Assembly: GCF_900246225.1 (NCBI RefSeq)
Contig: NC_039306.1
Span: 6,857,072 to 6,921,071 of the forward strand
DNA from: Astatotilapia calliptera
Taxonomy: Eukaryota; Chordata; Actinopteri; Cichliformes; Cichlidae
DNA: 64,000 nt
Reading direction: 5' to 3'
The position numbers and the translations under genes were made by a program. The notes below the pieces were generated by a model that searched no databases, was not told the DNA's origin, and saw nothing but the letters and a program-made list of their open reading frames with translations. Below are positions 22,707 through 35,100 of the stretch, piece after piece. How positions within the stretch are numbered: position 1 is the first letter of the stretch; every line of letters begins with the position of its first letter.

Positions 22707-23138
22707 CTCGTTCTAGATGTTAGCACTCACTCCACCACAGCGGGTGACAGCAGGTAAACTTAGAAGCGTAACTCTTTAGGCTGAAATTAAAACCTGCATG
22801 CTTAAGCCACGTCCTTTCGCTGGATTCAGGTTTCGTGAAAAACGCAGGTGGTGTCCCCACCAGCCCTGGGTGCACCCCGGCATCACCCACCCGCCACCTC
22901 CTCCCTCTTCACCGCCGGGCGGCTATGCAGAGGCAGTGACGTCAGCAGGCTGTCTCTCACTCCCTTCCTGCTGCATCACAACAGGCGTTAGTAGCTCGAG
23001 TAGCAGTAGTTGACCGGGGGGACGGGATATCCACCGCTGATTCATTGATAAATAAACTCTATTGACGCTGCAATACTCGACAACATCCTAACACGGGAAC
23101 TGGTTGCAGTGCGATAATCCCGCTCCAGCTGTTGGGAC
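22707..23138 (+). promoter_or_regulatory. vapb: vapb promoter and 5' UTR region
   Basis: A rise in GC and CpG between the Tigger element and the vapb ATG (CCGCCGGGCGGC near 22910). It holds a full palindromic TGACGTCA at 22937-22944 and no TATA box. Transcription probably starts in the last 200 bp before 23139, but the exact site is not visible. Confidence 0.6.
22937..22944. promoter_or_regulatory. Consensus CRE (TGACGTCA) upstream of vapb
   Basis: A perfect cAMP-response-element palindrome 195 bp upstream of the vapb start, inside the CpG-rich segment. CREB/ATF-family factors bind this sequence. That it controls vapb is inference. Confidence 0.5.
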
Positions 23139-23196
23139 ATGGCCAGGCCGGAACAGGTTCTGCTCTTGGAGCCTCAGCACGAACTGAAATTCCGAG
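23139..23196 (+). CDS. vapb: vapb coding exon 1
   Basis: Encodes MARPEQVLLLEPQHELKFR plus one base of Gly20, then donor GTAAGA. LEPQHELKFRG is the signature start of the MSP domain. The ATG lies in the CpG-rich segment and is the first in this frame. Confidence 0.95.
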
Positions 23197-26100
23197 GTAA
23201 GAGGGGAGGGCCCGGTTGTGGCAGGGAGGAGGAGTGGGGGACCTGCCTCTGTCAGCGCTGTTTGGAAGGAGAGGGGGGCACTATTAGGGAACCCATACCG
23301 AGCGGGGCTGCAGTGCACATTTTCACAATATAGCCTTCATATGAAAAAGCGAAGGCTGCCCTGAAAGGACGGCAGGTCAGCTGACAGCTAGCTGCAAAGC
23401 TAGCTGGATTAGCTCTCAGCGGCTAGGTTAGCCAGGCCCTGTCACACATTTGACCTGCACCAAGTTTCTCTAAAGCGGGTTACAGCTACTAGACACGAAA
23501 TGTTCACCCATTTAAAAATAGCAACTATAAAAAAGATGACACAAGCATAACTGCTCTTTTAGTTCGCCACCTTTCATTGTCCATAAGCTGCAACATCCTT
23601 AGCATGTCTGGCTGGCTAACATTAGCTCCTCCTCTGATTGGCTGTCTCGCTCTGCTGGCCAGCCAGCTGTCATTTAATAACTTGACAGCTCACAGGACGG
23701 AAAAACTGGGCAACCTGTGCAACTTAATATGATTTCAACTGTGGGTCGTTAAAATTTCCTCAGTCCTTATCGTTTGGACTTTTGAATCAATAATAGATGT
23801 CTTGGTGAGACTCGGCATTTGGCTGCAAAATGTCACATTTAGGCCCAGATAATGTTACATAAACACATATGGTACATTTGTACCTGCTTTGGAACAGATT
23901 CTGGAGTTCCTGCCATAGTTTGAAACATTAAACGTTTTACTTAAAACTAAGACGCTGATAAATGTAATATTTATACTTGTTTTAATGATACCCTGGTCTC
24001 CCAAATGCCTGAATGGTCAGTGTTATTTCGTTTATGAGGCTTAAAGAACAACAAATTACACTTAGTTGTCTTAGCAAAACCAAAAAATAAATTAAATGCC
24101 AACCTTTATAATATTTATCACTGAGCTTCAGTGTAGTTAAATGACCTGCAGCCCTCAGCAATTTACACTGTAGCCACTGTTTAAATCCACTCAAAACTAT
24201 CAGTGCTTGAGCCAGCAATTTGTTGAAGATAGTAATGCCTCCACTGCACACTTGTTAATTGCTTAAGCATTAATATACACTGAAAATGATGAGTAGAGCA
24301 TAACCAGAATATGTCCCAATACTGTTTTGTTCTTACGTCTCTCATAAGATGCCACACTTTTCACTGTGTTAGCTATGATAAGCTCCAACCTTCCCACAAT
24401 CCTAATCAGATAAACTGTTTAGAATGTAGGGTGAGAAAATAGACACCAAAGTGCATTAGTTGTTTACATGTTTGCCCAATAAGTGAAAGATCCCTGGGGG
24501 TTGAGTCAGCAAGGGCATTTGGTGTAAAAACTGCCAAATCAAATACGCAGAGCTACTCTCTGTAACGACCCTTTGTGAGTAAGAGAGCAGCCGAATGTTG
24601 CTTTTTCGTCTTCCTCTTCTTCAGTTTATTATCATGCTTCCATCACAGCCACATAACAAGAGCCAAATAGAGAAATTGTATTTAAATATTGATTTGTTGT
24701 CACTTTTACCACTTTAGTCCAATCTGCTCAAGAAATTTTATGGAAAGACCCAAAATTAAGAATGTGTTAGTCCACCTCTCATTAGGTCTTTAAATTCCCC
24801 GGCCTGCTATTTGGCTCTCCAGTTCCTAGCTTCAGCTCCATTTCATCTTAATGACGACGTGATTCAAAAAATATTTTTAAAAAGGGTACACAAATTCATA
24901 GCGTAAGTAAGAAAAACTGATTCAGAAGTATTTAGATTTTTGACTCAACAAGGTTGGAAAGCTTCTTTGTAGTGATTTAGGGTAATATTTAACTACAAGT
25001 TCATAGTTTTAAAACATCGTACCAAGAGGTTTGGCTATTCTTTAAAACCTCACTCAGATCCATACCTCGGTTCTGCTTTATTGGAGATGAATAATAAAGA
25101 ATAGAGAAACATATTTTTACCATAGAGCGTATCACCTGGTTGTGATTGGAACATGAACAAAAAGTGAAAAACACCATCATTATCCTGCTTTAACCATTCA
25201 TATGGTTGTCGTGCAGTACAGTTCAGTGATCTGTAGCACGGTGACTCCTAATTGCAGCTTCATTAATGGCTAAATCCAGATCATTGTCTTTGCTCATCCC
25301 ATGGGAGTACTGAACTAATACCATGATAGTTCACATAGTGGCAAGATATGCCTAGCACCACACAGCTGAAGCTCTTCTGAACCTCTACTCCTAATGTTTC
25401 CCATTTCAGCTGTTGATTGCCTTTTGGGGGGAAGATGTGGGTCATATTTGCTGTAAGAAAATTCTCTCATAGATTTCCTTTGAGGATTTTTTTGAGTTCT
25501 ATGTCTCATCCTTATATAACCTCCATGTTTCAGCTACAGGTTCGTTTGGTTTACTTGTGACTATTTACACAACTGTGATTCTGTGTCTATATAAGTGACC
25601 CAAAATAGACTATGTGCATCAAAGTAAAGCATTATGTCACCCAGTGTAACAATGTGTCTTATTAACAGATTAAACTAGAAACTCACTATCAATTGGAAAG
25701 ACTGTTGCTATGGTTACCTATAGTTGAAGCATTGGGTGGATGTTTGGGGTGTTTGTTTGTTACATGACTTTAGTGGACACACATCGCTTTTGGTAAATTC
25801 CTTAGCTAGAAAACACAACCTGTAAGGAAATGTAAGAAAAAATATAAGAAAAATAAAATCTAAGTAAAACTGAACAAATAAAGAATCTCAGTAAATAGAA
25901 ATCTAGTAGAATGAAGTAAAATAAGAGTCATAATAGGTATAAAAATAAATACAGGTATTGTGCCAAGATTTCCTAGAGAAATTGTTCCAGTACCTGTTCA
26001 GTAAGTGGTGTAGGTCCATGTGTAAACTAGTTTTTTACATAAATGTAAAAGTAAACTGAAGATTAGTGCAAAATTAGACCATGAACCATTTATATGTATC

Positions 26101-29100
26101 AAAAATATTTCCTTCATTCAAACTGTATGTAGCTAAATCAATTGCAGGGAAAATCAGTAGGTCGGCAGTTTGTATCCCGGTGCAATCAGTTTTTCCAGTA
26201 TTTGGTTGAGGGGTTCTGTCATCTTTAATTCAACTCTGTCTTTCATCAGTCTTCACTTAACCTTAGAGATCAGTTCTCTTTGGAGGCCAAGCCATCTGTT
26301 GCCGGACTCCTCAGATGATATATCTTCATGGCTTTTTGTGATGATTGATAAGAATCTGAACCTGAAGCCTGAAAGAATCCCACATTACTGTATAAAAGTG
26401 TCTAATAACTGTTGATCTTAACCAGACAGAAGAAACTGTGTCTTATTGTAAATGAAAATACCACAAATCACATGCCTAGATGTAGGCATGCAGTGTGAAA
26501 GCTCAGGAAATACAGAGTGGGTTTGTTAGTAGCAATTTGTCTCTGGTTTTTACAATCTCTAGAGTAAATGCTCTTAAATTCTAGGCACTGGACTTTTTCA
26601 TTTCTACCCATTTGAATTTTTTGTCAGGGGTAAGGGTAGCAAACCACCCCTTGGTTTTTATCTCCTACTTATAAAATCCAACATCGCATGATGACAGCTT
26701 CAGATATCAGCTTCTCATAATAGTTTTTTTTTTTTAACGACCATTTGTGGCCTCTGTGAGTTGGACACTGTCCTGAGAAACCTTCAGGAAGTAGTAGATC
26801 AGGTGTACAGTAGTCAGTGGCGTGAGTCCCTTTCATTAAAAGCCTTTAGATCTTGAGCCAAGCTTGTGAAGCTCTGAATTTCCTCTCTGTTTTTGCTCAA
26901 CAGGGAGTGGAAGTGTCAGTTGCTCTCAATGTTTGCTGAGCTGAAACTTTACCTTGAATCTGGTGTATGTGCTAATTCTGAAATAGCTCCGTGCTTTCAT
27001 ACAGGGAGTTAGTGTGCTTCTCTCAACTGCAAACTTTACCATTACCATAATGGCTACTGTAGGGGACTAATTTGTAGTTTCATCAGAAAGCTTTACTTGA
27101 TAAAAAGGCTTTCACGATTGGTCAATGTGGTTCGTAGTTGTTGATCAAAATCACAAGACGGAAGACTGTTTTGGAACTTGGAAATTAGCTGGTCAGTAAA
27201 TGCTGGTTTAAAAGTCTGCACTTTCAGATCGTTTATTGATATATTTTCATCCCTCTAACCATGATATGTATAATAGTAACTATATCTATGACAGCAAAGT
27301 GAGAGGAAGCATTGTCTGCAAATAAATGTGGATAGACATGGTCATTTATGGACATTCTTTGCTAATATGGTTTTCCATGATACTGTAACATTCCATTCCA
27401 TTAATCTTGCTTTCCATAAGGCTGACTGTAAAGTGTGTGGTATTGGCAGCATATTTGCTAAGTTTGGGAAGTCATGCAGCCATTCATCATTGCCCCTCGC
27501 CTGACCATGAATTGGCACAGCTCTTACTCAAGCTACTAGGGAAAATACAGGCATTAGTATATTATAAATATTATATTGTACGAACGTGATAATTACGTAT
27601 ATTGTAATAACGTGATATTATGTTGTTCAAACAGGAAAGTATATTGTACAAACAGGAAAAGTATCTTGTTAGAACAATAAACTTTTCACGTTATAACGTG
27701 ATACACTTGTATTTTTCTTTTGCCTGGGTGGCAGCTCTACGCTTCCGTAGTTATCTAACCTATTTAGCATGTACTTGTTTAGGAGCAACAGTCTTCAGAA
27801 AATTCACATAAAAGTCTGTTAGGTTCTCAAAACCCTCTTAAAGTATTTTAGGGATTTCCTTGGGGGGGATCCCCTCGTTGAGTCATAAATGAGATTTGGG
27901 GCATTTAACTTGTACGGAAGTCAAATTACTGAGCTCTTTTTTTTAATTGTATATTATGCATTTCCACTTTCACTTGTCTAATTTCAGTTTTCTTGCACCA
28001 TGTAAATACATTACTGGGGCTAATTGATTGATTGCTTACAGCTATATAAACTTGCTTGTTATTCCCCTGCTTTTCCACCCCTTCATTTCATATTACTCTG
28101 TCAATTTTGGACATCATTTATTGTCCAGAATTACCTTCACTTGTGTAATTTCATTTAAAAAAATGCTGGAAGCTTTACAAAGCAGTTAAGATGATCCTGG
28201 AGGATCATCAAGGACTCCAGTCACCCCAGCCATAAACTGTTCAGACTGCTTCCATCAGGAAGGAGGTTCTGCAGCATCCGGTCCCGTACCAGCAGACTGA
28301 GAGACAGCTTTTTCCATCAGGCCATCAGACTGCTGAACGCGTCATAGACACCTCAGCTTCACTACTGGAACTTCAACATTATGCACTCCACACTGTATAT
28401 AAATGCCACTTGTTTTGCACATATTCAACTCTGTATATTTTATATATTTTATTATTATTATTATTATTATTTTTATTTATTTTTTTTATTTTATTTTTTT
28501 TTTACTATTTAATTTGTAAAAAATGTGTATACACACACACACACACACACGTAGGAAAATATTTAGTATACACATCCAGAAATGCATACACTATTATATA
28601 TTGTACATATATTTATTAGTTTCAGGTTGGCCATTCTTGTATTTTGCTCGTTTGTGTTGTTGTGTTTGCACATCTCTGTTGCTTGTGGGGCTCGCACACA
28701 AGAATTTCACTCGCATGTGCTGTGCCAGTGTGCCTGCACATGTGATGTGACAATAAAAGTGATTTGATTTGATTTGATTTGAAGATGGGGGAGAAACTGT
28801 AACAGAAAAACATCTCTGGAGTTTTGGAAATACATGTGCAAGGAAGAAAAGAAAAGAAATTAATAATGACTTCATTTTACTTGAATAGCCTTGAATTTAA
28901 TGTTGTTAAGCAGAAAAGGGAAAGTGTGTAGCTCTGCAATCCAAGGGAATATTTTAAAAACTTCTTCCATGCTTCTATTATAACGGTTATAGAGTAGCCC
29001 ATTTCAGACTTGTTCACACTCTGTGTAGTCACTTTAGTTTAGCCTGATGAATTGAATGGGCAGTTATTTACACATCTGTGCAATCTAATGTCACACAGAT

Positions 29101-32100
29101 TTTGTATAGCTTTGTTAGGCTAACGATCCGATCTCTCCCTGTGCATACCTCTGTTGGTGATGCCTGGAAACTTCAGAGCTACAGTCCATGAGGAAAAGCA
29201 GCATTATTTTCTAATAGGTTGATGGCAGCCAACAAGGCAAATATTGTGCAGTGTCGATCAATGGAGGTTTCTCCATTATTGATAAATGTGCAGAGCTTAA
29301 TGCAGCCACAGAGATGTGGCCTGCATCTCCAATGCTGGCTGTAATTAGTTAAATCCAAACTGCATTAGCTGCTCTGTTTTAGATAATGCAGTAGTAGAAG
29401 ATTTATATTTATGTATGATTTATTTTGTATGTACAGCGTACCTTTCAGTTTTCTATTAATTGAATAATTGTTTTTCTTAACCATGAGGGCAGTGTAGATA
29501 AGCTCCATTAGTTTAATTGGCATGAAAACTATTTTTATTCCGATTATGTCAGGTCAAATGAAAAAGCCTTTACATTTCATGCAGCCGATTTGTTACATCA
29601 CATTAGACTTTGATAGACCACATTCGAATGTCTCACACATACTCACAGCCCTTTTCCTCTATTATTTACTTTGTTTGAAAAGGGTGCAGTCAGCTTGTTC
29701 TTGTTTGTATGTACAGTGTAAATGTGCTTCTTGGCAAAATCTTTGGTAAATATTTATCAAAGAATAAATTGGTTTGTAAATTCATAGTACAAGGTAGTGC
29801 AACTTCTCAGTCAAGTGAAACTCCCACACTTGCTTCTGCGTCGATGTGCCAGTTTAAGAAAATTACATTTAAATGATTGTTTCTCAGAAACAGTCACATT
29901 ATAGTGTCTGTTATCATGTTTTTTCCTCACACTGTTGCTTCTTCTGTGCAGTTGATGTATCTTTATTACTTGGCTCATTTGATTTCATTAACAAGTTGCT
30001 TTCTCATTGTCCTTATTTATCCAAAGACAGACTTGTCAGTCTTGTCAACACCAGTTTTTAAGTGTCCACTGTGTTTACTTTCCGCACAGGTCCATTCTCA
30101 GACGTGGTCACCACAAATCTCAAGCTCTCCAACCCTACAGACAGGAATGTGTGCTTTAAGGTGAAGACGACAGCGCCGCGTCGGTACTGTGTGCGGCCAA
30201 ACAGCGGAATCATCGATGCAGGCACCTCAATCAATGTCTCAGGTAAGGATTCAGGGAAGTAGGACTGAGTCAAGTTTATTCACTCGCTGCTTAAAATGGG
30301 GTTAGGGTTAGCCTGTGATAAAATGACATGTTAGATCATCTGTCTCAAGTCTTTTAATGGATTGAACAATCATTGCTGCTTATGTGTGAACTATACTGCT
30401 GGTCTGTATACATCTGGGAATAATTGGGATCATTATTCTTTCAACAGAGCACCTAGTAAGTTGGGATGGATGATTCTTATACTTCTTAAGAAGGATAGAC
30501 TTTATACACGGTAACTTACAGAACTCATTGGTTGTCAAGTCAGTATGAAGACAGTGTTATCCATATAATATATAAAGAGATTTGTTCTTGTTACATGAAC
30601 TTAAAACTGCAACTGCGTGGTATTCCTCCCTCCTCCTTCCATTTTGAAGAAAGCAGGTACTGGCTAATGTTTCCATGTGTTCACCGTCTGTCATTTACAG
30701 TCCCAGACTCATTTTACAGTGCACCCTATCTGGTGTCAACAACTGCAGACTGTGTCAGTGGTGCCTGCAGTCAGCAGTGACAAACCAACTGAGTCCGCTC
30801 TGTTTGTTTCCTTCATTTTCCAGCCTTGTTAGACTGAGAAGGGTCACAGGTTAGAGCCTGAAAATGAGTTTGCTTCTCTGAGAACGTACTCACAGTGGCA
30901 GCTGTATAGGCATAGTCTGTTGTTACTTTAAGTCCTATGTCTTTAGGGAGTACTCAGGCTGTATTGAAGCAGGGTGTTTAACAGGATAGAACTGAGGCCT
31001 GGGCTGTATTGCAGGACATGTGGCTTTAAAAAAAGAAAAAGAAAAGTTGAACACATGCGTTATTTCAATGAAAAGTGGAGGATTATTTAAGATCTTACAT
31101 ACATATTGTAAAGTGATGAAAAATTTTTTCATCACTTTACATTTTGGATTAATTTTTTTCTTTTTTTCATTAGTATGTGGTTGTGTAGAGTACTAAATGA
31201 TAGCTCTGTGGCTCTCCTGTTGGTTTGACATCTTTTATCACTGCAAGTGCCCATTAGCACAGTGCTGGTTTTGGCCAGTGCACTTTAATCTCCATTTCAT
31301 TTTGGCACACAGAACACCACTTAATACATATGTTCTTTATTTATAGTTTAAAAAAAAAAGACTTAACTAAATATTGCTCAGTAAACAATGCATGCTAATT
31401 AAGACTAATTTACATGCCTTGTTGTGACTTAATACTAAAGGCAAAAAATGAACTACTATCAACAGATGTCATAGGTGCTTAATCCAATGTACAATCCATC
31501 TACAGTACATTTAGAAGCATTTCCTTTCTGAAAATAAGAACACAAACATCCTGCAAATTTTAACATTTCCATATATGCTATTTACAAGGTTAGTAGTTTG
31601 ATTTATCTATTTGAAAGAAGAGACTATTTTTTTTTTTACTTTTTAACCTCCTGATTTATTTTCTAAGACTTTCGTTTTAACTGATTTTTTTTTTTTTTTT
31701 TACACATTACTGTGAATTTAAGTATACGTTAGTAGTGTTGGTTCACCCTAAAACACTGATTTCATTTCTTTAAATGAAACTCAGCATTGACTGAGACAGC
31801 CGTAATATTACAGAATAGTTTGAAATATAACTTCTGGAGTTTTGCGAGCAGTTGTTAGCTGAATGTTGACATTTTCAAAGGGGTATGAATAAGCATAAGC
31901 CACAGTTCACAGTTTTCAGTAATTCTGAGGTGGTGGTATTACAGCCATGCACCAGCACAGGCACCAATGAGCAATATGGCTGTTGAACTCAAGAAATTCA
32001 AAAAATGAAAAACAATTAAACCTCAACTTTCAGATTTTATGCTTTGTAAACCTCGAGATTAGAACCGTCGAGTTTTGTGTAATAAAAAAATATAAAGAAG

Positions 32101-35100
32101 AGTTTTGTTTATTTTAAAGAAAGCTTCATGTCAGTGTGTTTCATTCCTGGTCTTAAAAGCTCTCTGAAACACTGGACTGTTTAAGAAGTCGAAATAAACA
32201 CTGCAAGTTGCTATACCAACATTACTAATAAGAATAAACTTTTCTGTATACTGAATGCATGAAAGGTCTCTCCCAAAATAACTTGCCAGTATCTGCACTG
32301 GCGATATGACCAAAATCTCATATCCCGATATAAGAATTCTATCGTCCGATAACGATATATATCACACAAATGTATCATTTTCTGTAAATTCTGTGAATCT
32401 CGGGCAGCTCGACTTGCGGGAAGTGTTTCCAGCTACACGTCATGTAGCTGGAGTAGAGTGTTTTAACCGATGTATGAAACGATACATTTTTAGACATAAG
32501 TAGTAAAGGCCGCCGTTTTCTTTGTGAGTATTTATTACACGGCGTGCTGCGGGGAAAAGCCTGTTCTAACGTTTGAGTCTAAGGTTTATTTTTTAGCACC
32601 TGGCGGCTCTTTTTTACTTCTCATCCGTAAATGATCTGCTCTTTCACGTGATTCAGTTTATTTTTGAAAAGTCTCAACAGGATCTTGAGCTTTATTGTGA
32701 AAGGTTTATGTGGAACATAAACAAGCGGACACGCGATGCTGTTACCGTCGTTGTTGGTAACCACAACGCATAAAAACAGACGCTTGTCCGTCCGTAGTGT
32801 GGTTATATAAAATATAAGAGAAAGAGAGAACTTTAAGAAATTAATATAGCCCCTACAGTGACCATCAAAACGATGAAAAAATATTGCCGTAAAGAGTTTA
32901 TTTTGCGACACCACGAAACAAACGATAGCGTAAAATGAAACTATAGATGTTTTTTATATCGTCATCCGATATATATTGTTATATCGAACAGCCCTAATCT
33001 GCACTGAGGGACGAACTCAAACATTTCGTTCGTGTCACACTCCTATAGCCTCTGTTTAAGAGGATTGCAAGTCATCTGTAACTTGTTTCAGTCCAGTTTG
33101 TCTCGTATTTCCAGGATGTGCACAATAGTTGCACAGACATCCTTGTGTACCACTGCATACCTACAAACCCATGATTTGCCATTTGTTGGCTTAGCAGTGG
33201 ACTCGCAGTGCTTTTTGAAGCTCAGCTTTGCTGTAACTGTATATGTTGAATGTAGCTACAACCACAGGAATGTTTCTGGTCTTGATTGGTGTTATGTAGC
33301 AGTATCCAGTGGAAAAATATCTGGCATAAATGTTTAAAAAATCCTCGAGTCCACAAATATTGAGCTTGTTGTGGGAATATGTCAGAAGTTCTCCTGACAT
33401 ACTGGGGACAGAAAAGCAAAATACCTTCCCACAGTAAAACAAATAACAGTTTTGTTGTCGCTGCTGTCCGAATTGGTTTCATTAGATTGTCTTGTTCTCG
33501 TTTCCTCCATGCCTGTGTTATGACAGGACATGAAACTGAGTCTCCAGTCAAGTTCTCATTCATTCAGTAGTGACACATGGATTTGAGTGTTTATGGCTGT
33601 GATCTTTTCTAATATTCACATTAGCTTGTTACCTACCAAGAGTCTTGTAATTGAAGTTGGACTCTAAATAGAAGCTGATTCCATGAAATATGTGGTGGAT
33701 TGAAGTGCTGCTAATGTTGGGATATTTCTCACTGTGATATACACATGGTGGTGTAGTCGGTTACTTTTTCCTTTTGAAATATATTAAATAAGACAGACCC
33801 AAGAGAGCACAATCAGGAGTAAGAGCCTGCTAACCTGAGAAGTCTGAATAAATATACATATTTATTTATATTTTATGTGAGTTTCATCTTATATGCTGGT
33901 AAATTTTCCCTCTTGGCTTCTTTCTTCACAACTCCCCCAACTTAGTTCTCTTCCTCACTCCCACGCTCCCACACCATATTGTCTCACTAGGTTTGGTGAT
34001 CTTTGACAAGGTCTTTGTGTTGACTAATACTGAACAAAGTGGCCAGGGAGTGCCCTGTGACGTGTCAGGCTTCTCTTAATGAGATTGTAAAAGGATGCTG
34101 TTATAGGTAGAGGGCGTAGTAATGAGCTTTTATGATCATATATCTTGTTTCATATCATATTGTTTTAATAATGTTGTTGGATTCACCTCATTTATCGTCA
34201 TAATTTTTTGATCATTGCTGTGCTTAAACTTGGATATAATCCTCTATTTTTCTGGCCCACCTTCTGTTACTTAATCTTTGTTTTATTGCCAGACAGCTCT
34301 TTTTGTTTCTGTTTTCTTTTTTTAAACTGTTGTATGCTGCAGATAATCCACTTTTTAAGGGGCCAGAGAAGTCTAGTATATTACACACTTACCGAAACTT
34401 ACTGGCTTTTCTGCTTTTTTTTTTTTGAATAGCATATTTGTAGACTAAGACCAACAAATACATTTTACAGCAGATGAATGAGTAAATCCCACTATAGTTG
34501 ATCTCCAGGGCCTGCTTTACAGGAGCCAGTAGTTGCTTGTAACTCTGGTGTGAGCTGGTTTTCTCAGAGGACACAATTAATTAGTGACAGGAGAAATTTC
34601 TTTTAACCACCTCTTTTAACTTTCACCTCTCTAATGGTTACATTCATCATCAACAAACAGGCTGGCAATTACCCTTCTGTTTGACCGTGTTGATTACAAT
34701 TAGCCTCTTTGAGTTTTATAAATTATTGCCCAGTGTGAAGAATACTAAATCATGCCATTAGCAGAAGTAGCTCTTGGTGTAAAGGTGTAATCAAAGGGGG
34801 TAGATCAAAGATGATTTAAATCACTTTTTCTCCTACTGAGGCTGTGCTTTTTTCCATCTCAAGCTTTGACTCAGGATCATTTAATGTTATTCAGCGTTGC
34901 TTAAAGAACTTGCAAGCTTTCCTGACTCTATTTTCTTGTATTGTCCCCTTGGACCCAAGGTAGATGGCTGTGCAAATTGAGTCTGACTGAAACAGGACGT
35001 TCTCAATCTGTTCATGCCGTCTGTTTCTGATTTGCAATATTGAGCTACACTGATTGCTGTAATGGTGCACTACATCACTGAGGTTTTTCACTCTAGGGAG

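Larger units (their letters stand above)
23197..30089 (+). other. vapb intron 1
   Basis: A 6.9-kb intron. It contains the AACGTGATA motif cluster (27583-27703) and a LINE 3' end (28190-28782). From 23197 to about 27500 I see no exon, RNA gene or recognisable repeat. Confidence 0.65.

Noticed and set aside
30299..30312. GGGTTAGGGTTAG resembling telomere repeat
   Set aside because: Only about two units; too short to mean an interstitial telomere array.
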